From the NCBI GenBank assembly GCA_910585555.1, contig CAJUFU010000046.1, forward strand, positions 14,307-21,922: 7,616 bases of DNA. Direction: 5' to 3'. The notes under the pieces are model-generated. The model worked only from the letters and a program-made list of their open reading frames with translations. It had not been told where the DNA came from and did no database searches. Origin of the DNA: an uncultured Lachnospiraceae bacterium. Lineage in GTDB: Bacteria > Bacillota > Clostridia > Lachnospirales > Lachnospiraceae. Shown one piece after another: positions 1-6,868 of this stretch (its first letter is position 1; the number at the start of each line of letters is the position of its first letter). The position numbers and the translations under genes are program-made.

Positions 1-11
1 TCTTCCGATCT
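1..11. other. Illumina adapter remnant (left contig end)
   Basis: The first 11 bases, TCTTCCGATCT, are the 3' end shared by the Illumina TruSeq read-1 and read-2 adapters. They are not genomic. The adjoining mutS reading frame confirms the junction: the codon for Phe678 is complete at 12-14, and the next residue expected in MutS proteins is Met (CAT on the plus strand), but the sequence reads TCT from the adapter. A mirror-image adapter sits at the other end of the window. Confidence 0.95.
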
Positions 12-2045
12 AAAGGTGGACTGGCCGCTGGCCAGATCGTCAGAAGCCCCCACGCGGGTAAAAATCCGGTCCACAATCCCCACATCCGCCCTCTTAGCCG
101 GCACAAAAGAGCCGATCTGGGTCAGCAGCACAATCAGCGCCACCTGCCGCATATAAGTGGATTTTCCCGCCATATTGGGCCCCGTAATCACAGAGATACA
201 GTGTTTCTTATCATCCAGATAGGTATCGTTAGCGATGAACATATCATGCTGTATCATCTGCTCCACCACCGGATGACGTCCTTCCTTGATATCAATCACA
301 CCTTTTTCATTGAGGGCAGGCCTTACATACTGGTTTTGTTCCGCCACAAAGGCGAGGGAGGTAAACACATCCAGTCTGGCAATGGCCCTGGCCGTCTTCT
401 GAATCCGTTCAATCTCTTTGGCGATGGCGTCCCTGATCTCACAGTACAGGTCATATTCCAGGGTAAACAGCTTATCCTCCGCATTTAAGATATTGTCCTC
501 AAGCTCCTTAAGTCTGGGCGTGGTATACCGCTCTGCATTCGCCAGCGTCTGCTTGCGAACATAGTCTTCCGGCACCAGATCTTTATAAGAATTGGTGACC
601 TCAAAATAATAGCCAAAAACCTTATTATATTTAATGCGCAGGTTTCGGATTCCCGTGCGCTCTCTGTCTTCCTCCTCCAAAGCCGCCAGCCAGTTCTTGC
701 CGTCTGTCTTAGCTTTCTTTAAAGAATCTATGGTCTCATGAAATCCTTCCTTGATGATGCCGCCTTCCTTGATCGCAATGGGCGGCTCCTCCACAATGGC
801 GTCCTCAATGAGATGATAAATATCCTCCAAAGGATCCATATTCTCACGGATTTCCTTCAAAAGCGGCGTCTCAAAATCCCCCAATACGGTTCTGATGGAA
901 GGAAGCATCGCCAGGGAATTGCGAAAAGCAATCAAATCCCTGGGATTAGCGGTCTTGTAGCTGACCTTTCCCAGAAGTCTTTCCAAATCATAAATGGTAT
1001 GGAGATACTCCCGCATCTCTTCTCTGTCCACACTTTTCTCACAAAGAGCCTCCACCGCATCTAAACGCTTCTCTATCTTTTCTTTATCAATCAGAGGCTG
1101 TTCGATATATTTACGCAGAAGACGGCCGCCCATGGCGGTCTTGGTCCGGTCTAACACCCCCAATAAAGAACCCTTTTTCTGTTTTTCCCGAAGGGTCTCT
1201 ATCAGTTCCAGATTCCGCCTCGTAGAGCTGTCTAAAAGCATGTATTTGCTGGTCAGATAAGGATAAATATGGGTAAAATGAGCAAGCGGCGTCTTCTGTG
1301 TCTCATACAGATACTTAAGCAGTGCCCCGGCCGCAATCACCCCTACCGGAAAATCCTCAATACCAAGCCCTTTCAGCGTATTGACCCGAAAATGTTTCAT
1401 CAATTCCTTCCGGCAGCTCTCCTCATCAAAATAATGGGGCGCCAGGGAATAGACTGATACATTTAACCGTGCTTTCAAATCCTCAATATCATAACCGCTG
1501 ACAAAAAACTGCTCATTACAGATCACCTCAGAGGGCGCATATTTATTGATTTCATCCTGTAGTCTGCGGATATCTTCCACTTCTGTCAAATAATAGTCCC
1601 CTGTGGTCACATCCGCCACAGACATACCGATCTTGCCCGGAAAATAGGTCACACAGACCAGATAATTATTCTTGGTGTCATCTAAGGCCTGAATGTTTAA
1701 ATTGGTGCCAGGCGTTGCAATCCTGATTACTTCCCGCTTCACGATTCCTTTAGCAACCTTGGGGTCTTCCACCTGCTCGCAGATCGCCACCTTATAGCCC
1801 TTAGAGACCATCTTATTCAGATAGCTTTCCACTGCATGATAAGGAATCCCGCACATGGGCGCACGTTCTTCCTGTCCGCAGCTTTTGCCCGTCAGCGTGA
1901 TTTCCAATTCCTTCGAGGCAATCAAGGCATCATCAAAAAACATCTCGTAAAAATCGCCCAGCCGGTAAAATAAAATACAATCCTGGTATTCCTTTTTTGT
2001 TTCCAGATATTGTTGCATCATGGGGGTAAGTTCAGCCATATCCAT
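12..2045 (-). CDS. mutS: DNA mismatch repair protein MutS, N-terminal 678 codons (C-terminus cut by contig end)
   Basis: MutS binds base mismatches and small loops after replication and, as an ATP-driven clamp, recruits MutL. I read the frame from ATG 2045 to base 12 and found no stop or frameshift. Visible landmarks: mismatch-reading loop GDFYEMF with the Phe-X-Glu wedge at F32/E34; core motif FGYYFEVT near 475-485; GRHPVVE at 589-595; Walker A GPNMAGKST at 622-630; and the start of the MutS signature, ASDDLASGQSTF, ending at F678. Walker B and the C-terminal part (about 190-200 residues, from a usual 860-880) lie outside the window. ATG 2045 is preferred because AGAAAG lies about 7 nt upstream; the in-frame ATG at 2039 is an alternative. 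It follows miaB by 80 bp. Order miaB-mutS is common in Firmicutes, usually with mutL next, which would lie beyond base 1. Truncation is an assembly effect, not a pseudogene. Confidence 0.96.
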
Positions 2046-2114
2046 TAACCATCTTTCTTAGAATCTTTTGTATATCGTCAGTTTTTGACCACATAAGTAC
2101 CGTTTTTATTTCTT

Positions 2115-2131
2115 GACTGACCAAGTCAGTC
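2115..2131 (-). repeat. 7-bp inverted repeat over the miaB stop codon
   Basis: GACTGAC at 2115-2121 and GTCAGTC at 2125-2131 form a perfect 7-bp stem with a 3-nt loop. The miaB TGA (2126-2128) lies in one arm. On the minus-strand transcript it is followed by AAGAAATAAAAACG, which is A-rich and not U-rich, so it is not an intrinsic terminator. A further copy of the complementary hexamer (GTCAGT on the plus strand, 2077-2082) could pair with the 3' arm in the transcript instead. It may mark the 3' end of miaB mRNA or be chance. Confidence 0.45.
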
Positions 2132-3553
2132 TACTATATGTCCCGTATAATAAAACCCATGACAGGTATCAAGAGAAACCTTTACAAGCTTACCGATCAT
2201 GGCCATATCCGCCGGGAAATGTACCAGCATATTGTTAGAAAGTCTGCCGGTCATCAAGGAAGCGTCCTGCTCATTCACTTCCTCCACCAGCGCTTCCATC
2301 ACCTGTCCTTTCAGCAGAGCCGCCCGGCTCCTTGCCGTATCCTGTACCACCTTTAGGAGCTTATCAAACCCTTCTCTGACGACCTCCTTTGGCACCTGGT
2401 TTTCCATTGCTGCCGCAGGGGTTCCGGTCCTTTTGGAATACATGAAAGTGAAGGCGTTGTCATACTGCACTTTTTTTACCACGTCGATGGTCTCCTCCAC
2501 ATCCGCCAGGGTCTCTCCCGGGAATCCCACGATGATATCCGTGGTAATGGCAATATCAGGGATTGCCGTCTTAATCTTATCCACCAGTGACAGATACTGC
2601 TCTTTGGTGTACCTTCTGTTCATGGCCTGTAGAATCCGGTTGGAACCGGACTGCACCGGCAGATGCAGATGTCTGCAGATTTTTTTTGATTCCCCCATCA
2701 CCTCAATCAGTTCATCCGACAAATCTTTCGGATGGGAGGTCATAAAACGGATTCGTTTCAGCTTCTCAATCTTTTCCACTTCCCGCAAAAGTGCCGCAAA
2801 GCTGATCGGATGTTCCAGATTCTTTCCATAAGAATTCACATTCTGTCCAAGAAGCATAATTTCCACCACGCCATCTTGCGTCAAACCTTCAATCTCCTGC
2901 AGAATCTCTTTGGGATCCCTGCTTCTTTCCCGGCCCCGCACATAAGGTACGATACAATAGCTGCAGAAATTATTGCATCCAAACATGATATTGATTCCCG
3001 ATTTGTAAGCATATTTACGGCTTACCGGGAGCTTTTCCACAATCTGGTCAGTCTCCTGCCAGATATCTACAATCATCTCCTGATTTTCATACATGGTCAC
3101 CAAAAGCTGTGCGAATTTAAAGATATTATGCGTCCCAAAAATCAAATCCACAAACCGGTAACTCTTTCTAATCTTTTCAATCACCGATGCTTCCTGCATC
3201 ATACAGCCGCACAAAATGATTCTCAGATGGGGATTTTTCTTCTTCAAACTGTTTAAGTATCCAAGCCTCCCGTAGACCCGCTGGTTCGCGTTATCACGCA
3301 CGGTACAGGTATTATAAATCACCAGGTCGGCTTCCTCCTCCGATTCCGTGAGCGAATAACCGATTTTTACAAGGATGCCTGACAGTTTCTCGGAATCCCT
3401 GGCGTTCATCTGGCAGCCGAAAGTGACCACACAACCCCTGGGTGTTCGTCCCAGCGCTTTCTCAAGCTCTGCCACATAAAGAACCGCCTTCTCCATAGAT
3501 TCTCTTTGCAGGATTTCTTCTCTTTCATCATCCATTGCTGTATATTTTATCAT
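2126..3553 (-). CDS. miaB: tRNA-2-methylthio-N6-dimethylallyladenosine synthase MiaB
   Basis: MiaB is a radical-SAM methylthiotransferase that turns i6A37 into ms2i6A37 in tRNAs reading UNN codons, which helps anticodon pairing and frame maintenance. At 475 aa it has the family's usual length and all three domains. The N-terminal UPF0004 domain carries the first [4Fe-4S] cluster ligands C47 (TFGCQMN), C83 (NTCTVRDNA) and C117 (CGCMMQ). The radical-SAM core carries CxxxCxxC at C193, C197, C200 (GCNNFCSYC), followed by VPYVRGRERSR. A C-terminal TRAM domain spans roughly 405-475. The RGRERSR motif and cysteine set favour MiaB over MtaB or RimO. The start is uncertain: ATG 3553 is the first in frame after an upstream TAG but has AAAGG about 12 nt away; Met20 (3496) has AAAGAGA about 5 nt upstream. 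The first clear homology begins near residue 40, so either start leaves the enzyme intact. mutS lies 80 bp downstream. Confidence 0.97.
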   Translation of the reverse strand: MIKYTAMDDEREEILQRESMEKAVLYVAELEKALGRTPRGCVVTFGCQMNARDSEKLSGILVKIGYSLTESEEEADLVIYNTCTVRDNANQRVYGRLGYLNSLKKKNPHLRIILCGCMMQEASVIEKIRKSYRFVDLIFGTHNIFKFAQLLVTMYENQEMIVDIWQETDQIVEKLPVSRKYAYKSGINIMFGCNNFCSYCIVPYVRGRERSRDPKEILQEIEGLTQDGVVEIMLLGQNVNSYGKNLEHPISFAALLREVEKIEKLKRIRFMTSHPKDLSDELIEVMGESKKICRHLHLPVQSGSNRILQAMNRRYTKEQYLSLVDKIKTAIPDIAITTDIIVGFPGETLADVEETIDVVKKVQYDNAFTFMYSKRTGTPAAAMENQVPKEVVREGFDKLLKVVQDTARSRAALLKGQVMEALVEEVNEQDASLMTGRLSNNMLVHFPADMAMIGKLVKVSLDTCHGFYYTGHIVD

Positions 3554-3601
3554 TTCTTTATCAAACCTTTCCCGTTCTTTACCGTCATAGCAGACTGTCC
3601 G

Positions 3602-3623
3602 GCCTTCTTCCTAGAAAGAAGGC
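3602..3623 (-). repeat. 8-bp hairpin in the degV-miaB spacer
   Basis: GCCTTCTT (3602-3609) and AAGAAGGC (3616-3623) are perfect inverted repeats with a 6-nt loop. On the minus-strand RNA the hairpin is followed by CGGACAG, with no U tract, so it is not an intrinsic terminator by itself. It sits about 17 nt downstream of the terminator-like hairpin at 3641-3672 and roughly 50 nt before the miaB start, so it would fall in the miaB 5' leader if transcription reads through or starts just upstream. Function unknown. Confidence 0.45.
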
Positions 3624-3639
3624 TGTTCTTCGTCACAGG

Positions 3640-3672
3640 AAAACCCGGCAGTTACTACCTACTTCCGGGTTT
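3640..3672 (-). terminator. Candidate intrinsic terminator after degV
   Basis: AAACCCGG (3641-3648) and CCGGGTTT (3665-3672) form a perfect 8-bp stem. Three more pairs follow after one mismatch (3650-3652 with 3661-3663). In the minus-strand RNA the stem begins 17 nt after the degV stop codon and ends in GGGUUUU before CC. The U run is short, so termination is probably partial, allowing some read-through into miaB. The arms are symmetric enough that a plus-strand role cannot be excluded, but no plus-strand gene exists here. Confidence 0.55.
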
Positions 3673-3689
3673 CAGAGTCTTTTCATTCT

Positions 3690-4553
3690 TTATATTTTCT
3701 TACAACACGCTACCGCCAGTGCCCCTGGCCCAATATGGCAGGCCACACTTAAAGACAATGGGTCCATATGCACATCCAGGCCGGGAAATGCTTCCATAAC
3801 CTCTTCCTTGAACTGATTGGCCGCCGTAAGATCGTAAGTGTATGCCACCTGCAGCCAGATGTTATCTGCCGATACGCCCCCGAACCGCTTTTCCATATCG
3901 CCCCGGATGGCATTGATCATAATGGATTTCCCCTGGGATATGGTTCTGGCTTTAGCGAAAGCGTCCAGCTTGTCCCCTTGAATCTGTAATACCGGTTTTA
4001 AGCGTAAAATCGTACCCAGCGCCGCCGCTGCCGGCGTAATCCTGCCGCCCTTTTTCAGGTAATACAGCGTGTCCAGCATAATATAGATACTGGAATTGAA
4101 CTTATCCGCCTCCAGAAACTGCCGGATGGCCGCCGCGTCCATGCCTCGCTCGATCAGTGCCAGCGCATCCAGTGCAGACTGCCTTTGGGTTACAGAAATC
4201 CGTTGGTTATTCACCACCTGTACTCTCCCCTCATAATCCTCGGCAAGCATCATAGCACTCTGGCAGGAACCGCTTAAGCCGCTGGACATGGGTATATGCA
4301 CAATTTCGTCGTACTCCTTTAACAGCTCATCCCATAGCTGCAAAATGGCATCCGGACTTGGCTGACTAGTGATCACATCCGCACCGCCGGAAAGCTTTTC
4401 GTAAAAAGCATCCTGTGTCAATGTAATATCTTCATAAAATGTCTCATCATCAATCATAAAAGGCATGGGCAGTACATAAATACCGTACTCCTTCGCCTGA
4501 GATTGGGTAATACCGCTGTTACTGTCAGTGATGACTGCAATTTTTTTGGCCAT
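3690..4553 (-). CDS. DegV/FakB-family fatty-acid-binding protein
   Basis: DegV-family proteins are soluble lipid carriers. The FakB members bind a fatty acid and present it to the kinase FakA, which makes acyl-phosphate for the PlsX/PlsY phospholipid pathway. At 287 aa this is full length. Family landmarks: N-terminal TDSNSGI (9-15), TSQPSP with T62/S63 at the carboxylate pocket, SSGLSGS at 90-96, the KKGGRI segment at 167-172, R203 in the AFAKARTISQGK segment, and the C-terminal HIGPGA with H273. These correspond to the Thr, Ser, Arg and His pocket residues described for FakB. ATG 4553 is supported by GGGAGAG 10 nt upstream. It lies 54 bp after recG and may have its own promoter. The partner kinase gene is two genes upstream in the same direction, which supports a FakB role. 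Chain-length preference cannot be read from sequence by eye, so no FakB number is assigned. Confidence 0.93.
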   Translation of the reverse strand: MAKKIAVITDSNSGITQSQAKEYGIYVLPMPFMIDDETFYEDITLTQDAFYEKLSGGADVITSQPSPDAILQLWDELLKEYDEIVHIPMSSGLSGSCQSAMMLAEDYEGRVQVVNNQRISVTQRQSALDALALIERGMDAAAIRQFLEADKFNSSIYIMLDTLYYLKKGGRITPAAAALGTILRLKPVLQIQGDKLDAFAKARTISQGKSIMINAIRGDMEKRFGGVSADNIWLQVAYTYDLTAANQFKEEVMEAFPGLDVHMDPLSLSVACHIGPGALAVACCKKI

Positions 4554-4598
4554 AAAGATACGTCTCTCCCGTTTATTCTAAAAATACCCTATTTTATA

Positions 4599-4627
4599 AT
4601 CTTACTGTCAGATAGTCCTAAAGTCAA
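4599..4627 (-). promoter_or_regulatory. Candidate sigma-A-type promoter for degV inside the recG 3' end
   Basis: On the minus strand TTGACT (4622-4627) is separated by exactly 17 nt from TAAGAT (4599-4604). The -35 matches TTGACA at 5 of 6 positions and the -10 matches TATAAT at 4 of 6. The -35 lies within recG codons for Val-Asp-Phe near the end of the gene. A start site a few bases downstream of the -10 would give a leader of about 40 nt ending in the degV ribosome binding site. Seen by eye only; it would let degV be expressed apart from recG. Confidence 0.4.
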
Positions 4628-6653
4628 CCTCATTTATCATATCCTGTTCCAGTCGTTCTCGCAAAAGCTGGTACATTTCCCCGGAAAGTTCCCGATCTTC
4701 TGCCAGAATTCTGTCTGCCCAGTCACTGGCACACTGTAAAACTGCCGCGTCCTGATAGATATCCCCCAGCACGAAGCGAAGGTCTCCGCTTTGTCTGATG
4801 CCAAATAAATCGCCCGGTCCGCGAAGTGCAAGGTCTTGACTGGCAATATAAAAACCGTCGTTGGACTCATTCAATATCTTAAGCCGTTTCATGGTCTCCG
4901 GCCGTTTCGACTTACTGATAAAGATACAGTAGGACTGCTTGTCGCCGCGCCCCACGCGCCCCCGCAGCTGATGTAGCTGTGCCAGGCCAAACCGCTCCGC
5001 GTTCTCCACCATCATCACCGTGGCATTGGGCACATTGATGCCCACTTCGATTACTGTGGTGGATACCAGCACATCTATATGATGGGCGCCAAAATCTTCC
5101 ATAATCCGGTTTTTCTGCGCAGCTTTCATGCGGCCATGCAGGCAGGCAATCTGAATGGAGGGCGAAAGGGCCTTTTTAAGCTTTAAGGTATAGGAACTTA
5201 CATCTTCCAATTCCTCCATCTCCCCCTCTTCCACCATGGGACAGATCACATACACCTGCCTGCCGGCAGCCACTTCCTTTTCGATAAATTTATAAGCGGT
5301 CTGACGATAAGAAGTGTTTACCACACAGTTTTTGATGGGCAGTCTGTCTGCGGGCAGCTCGTCCAGCACGGAAATATGCAGATCTCCGTACAAAATAATC
5401 GCTAATGTCCTGGGAATGGGTGTCGCACTCATCACCAAAACATGCGCAGAATCTCCCTTCTGCATCAGACTCTCCCGCTGTCTTACGCCGAAGCGGTGCT
5501 GTTCATCGGTGATCACCAAAGCCAGGTTATGATAGATCACCTTTTCCTGAATCAAGGCATGGGTTCCCAGAATAATATCCGCCTCCCCGCTCTCCACCCT
5601 GGCATAGATTTCCCTCCGCTCCCTGGCAGGGGTAGAACCTGTCAAAAGCACCGGATGTATCTGCAGATGGTATTTCTTCTGCATTTCCAGTAAGGTCTCA
5701 TAATGCTGTCTTGCCAGCACCTCTGTGGGCGCCATCATAGCCCCCTGAAAACCATTGGCCACACACATAATCAAAGAAAGAAAGGCGAGAATCGTCTTAC
5801 CCGAGCCCACATCTCCCTGAATCAGGCGATTCATCATATGTTCTGAACTCAAATCGGTCTGAATCTCCCTCCACACCCTCTGCTGGGCGCCTGTGAGCCG
5901 GTAAGGCAGTGCCTCGATCAAGCGCTCCGTCTGCGCCACCGCAAGCATGGGATGGGCGTTCTTTGTCTGTTCGCTGGTATCCCGCATCCTGCGAAGTACC
6001 AGAATGAAGCGGAAGAACTCGTCAAACACCAGCCTTTTCCTGGCTTTTACCAGCATTTCCCGGTCTGTGGGAAAATGCATCTGCCTCACCGCTTCTTCCA
6101 GAGAGCCAAATTCCATCTCCTGCCTGATCATCTCCGGCAGAGGGTCTGTGGACAAATCTACCAGGGAAACAGCCTGCCGCATGGCTTTGGTGATGGCGTT
6201 GTTGGTAAGTCCTTTGGTGGTGGAATACAGCGGCTGCAGACAGTCCACAAGCCCAAGATACTCCTGGGGCTTATATATTTTAGCCTGTTCCATCACATAC
6301 TGTTCACCCTTTTTATGGATACATCCCCGGAAGATATAGGGGACACCCCGTTTTAAACTGTTCTTTAAATAAGGCATGTTAAAATAGGTCATGTGCAGCT
6401 TTTCGCCTCCGCAGACCACCTCAAAAGTGGTGATACTAAGTCCCCGCACATGCCTTGTCGCCACATTCCCCGCTATCTCTCCGGCCACAGCAGCCATTTC
6501 TTCCAAAGGCGCCTTACTCGGCAAAACCGGCTCCTCAAACTGCTCATACCCCCTGGGGTAATAATGCACCAGCTGCTCAGCCGTTTCGATATTCAATTTT
6601 TGAAAAAGACCCGCAGTCTTCTCCCCCACACCCTTCAATGACCGGATATCCAT
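4608..6653 (-). CDS. recG: ATP-dependent DNA helicase RecG
   Basis: RecG is a monomeric double-strand DNA translocase that regresses stalled replication forks and migrates Holliday junctions and R-/D-loops. The 681-aa product matches the family length. The N-terminal part (about 1-240) contains the OB-fold wedge domain that splits fork DNA. The helicase lobes follow: Walker A GDVGSGKT at 280-287, APTEVLA at 308-314, box II DEQH at 383-386 with the RecG-typical RFGVRQR after it, motif III SATPIPRT at 409-416, motif V VSTTVIEVGINVPNA near 530-544, and motif VI QLHQLRGRVGRG at 559-570. LALRGPGDLFGIRQSG (608-623) belongs to the TRG translocation region. ATG 6653 has a good ribosome site, GGAG with a 5-nt gap. 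Upstream lies a 215-bp spacer full of inverted repeats; downstream is degV. All key motifs are intact. Confidence 0.98.
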   Translation of the reverse strand: MDIRSLKGVGEKTAGLFQKLNIETAEQLVHYYPRGYEQFEEPVLPSKAPLEEMAAVAGEIAGNVATRHVRGLSITTFEVVCGGEKLHMTYFNMPYLKNSLKRGVPYIFRGCIHKKGEQYVMEQAKIYKPQEYLGLVDCLQPLYSTTKGLTNNAITKAMRQAVSLVDLSTDPLPEMIRQEMEFGSLEEAVRQMHFPTDREMLVKARKRLVFDEFFRFILVLRRMRDTSEQTKNAHPMLAVAQTERLIEALPYRLTGAQQRVWREIQTDLSSEHMMNRLIQGDVGSGKTILAFLSLIMCVANGFQGAMMAPTEVLARQHYETLLEMQKKYHLQIHPVLLTGSTPARERREIYARVESGEADIILGTHALIQEKVIYHNLALVITDEQHRFGVRQRESLMQKGDSAHVLVMSATPIPRTLAIILYGDLHISVLDELPADRLPIKNCVVNTSYRQTAYKFIEKEVAAGRQVYVICPMVEEGEMEELEDVSSYTLKLKKALSPSIQIACLHGRMKAAQKNRIMEDFGAHHIDVLVSTTVIEVGINVPNATVMMVENAERFGLAQLHQLRGRVGRGDKQSYCIFISKSKRPETMKRLKILNESNDGFYIASQDLALRGPGDLFGIRQSGDLRFVLGDIYQDAAVLQCASDWADRILAEDRELSGEMYQLLRERLEQDMINEVDFRTI

Positions 6654-6670
6654 CGCAACTCCGTTTCCAT

Positions 6671-6718
6671 AAAAATCCCCGACAGTAATCCGTAAAACTA
6701 CGTATTATTATCAGGGAT
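6671..6718 (-). terminator. Terminator-like hairpin with T5 just before recG (attenuator candidate)
   Basis: On the minus strand ATCCCTGA (6711-6718) can pair with TCGGGGAT (6675-6682) over 8 pairs including one G-U. Inside, TAAT/ATTA and CGTA/TACG can add pairs across bulges. The stem is followed at once by a run of five T's (6671-6675). It lies 17 nt upstream of the recG ATG, so a working terminator here would act as an attenuator of recG and not as an ordinary operon end. The upper stem is imperfect and A/T-rich, so this is a weak call. Confidence 0.33.
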
Positions 6719-6750
6719 AAACACTCCATATCTGCACCATGCCAACATAC

Positions 6751-6779
6751 GGAGAATGCCCGCATTGTGGGCATTCTCC
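6751..6779 (-). repeat. Perfect 11-bp hairpin between fakA and recG
   Basis: GGAGAATGCCC (6751-6761) and GGGCATTCTCC (6769-6779) are perfect inverted repeats with a 7-nt loop. No U tract follows on either strand, so it is not an intrinsic terminator. It abuts, with one base between, the branched inverted-repeat block at 6781-6866 and probably belongs to the same element. In the minus-strand RNA its 3' arm contains CUCC, complementary to the recG Shine-Dalgarno sequence. Confidence 0.8.
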
Positions 6780-6780
6780 A

Positions 6781-6866
6781 GTGCGAGACGAAGCTGCAAA
6801 AGCAGCTTCTAGAAGTTCTTGGCATCGCGTCCCATGGCGCGATGTCTTTAGAACTTCTTCTCGCAC
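6781..6866 (-). ncRNA. Branched inverted-repeat block, candidate structured RNA of unknown family
   Basis: Four perfect stems nest without conflict. An outer 8-bp stem pairs GTGCGAGA (6781-6788) with TCTCGCAC (6859-6866). Inside it are a hairpin GAAGCTGC (6790-6797)/GCAGCTTC (6802-6809) with an AAAA loop on the plus strand, and a long arm AGAAGTTCT (6811-6819)/AGAACTTCT (6850-6858). That arm continues, after an asymmetric 3/5-nt internal loop, into CATCGCG (6823-6829)/CGCGATG (6838-6844) with an 8-nt terminal loop. The result is a three-way junction with nearly no unpaired junction bases. It starts 2 nt after the fakA stop. Strand is given as that of the surrounding operon; perfect pairs do not reveal the transcribed strand. 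It could be a cis-regulatory or 3'-end structure, a processed small RNA, or a dispersed intergenic repeat. I do not recognise a named family. Confidence 0.6.
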
Positions 6867-6868
6867 AC

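Noticed and set aside
12..2045. Frameshifted or degraded mutS
   Set aside because: I read all codons from 2045 down to 12 and found no stop. The frame carries the mismatch loop at one end and Walker A at the other, so the gene is intact as far as the contig goes.
2199..2831. A 210-codon plus-strand open frame opposite miaB
   Set aside because: It is low-complexity, Ser-rich antisense translation of a gene with all MiaB cysteine motifs on the other strand, and it has no family signature.
6751..6779. Intrinsic terminator of fakA
   Set aside because: The stem is strong, but neither strand has a T run after it.
6577..6825. Small minus-strand frame overlapping the recG start
   Set aside because: It is out of frame with recG, covers the hairpin region, is Cys/Ser-rich without a recognisable motif, and recG has its own good ribosome site.
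6751..6866. CRISPR repeats or an insertion-sequence end
   Set aside because: The stems are all different in sequence, there is no direct repeat-spacer periodicity, and no transposase or target duplication is visible.
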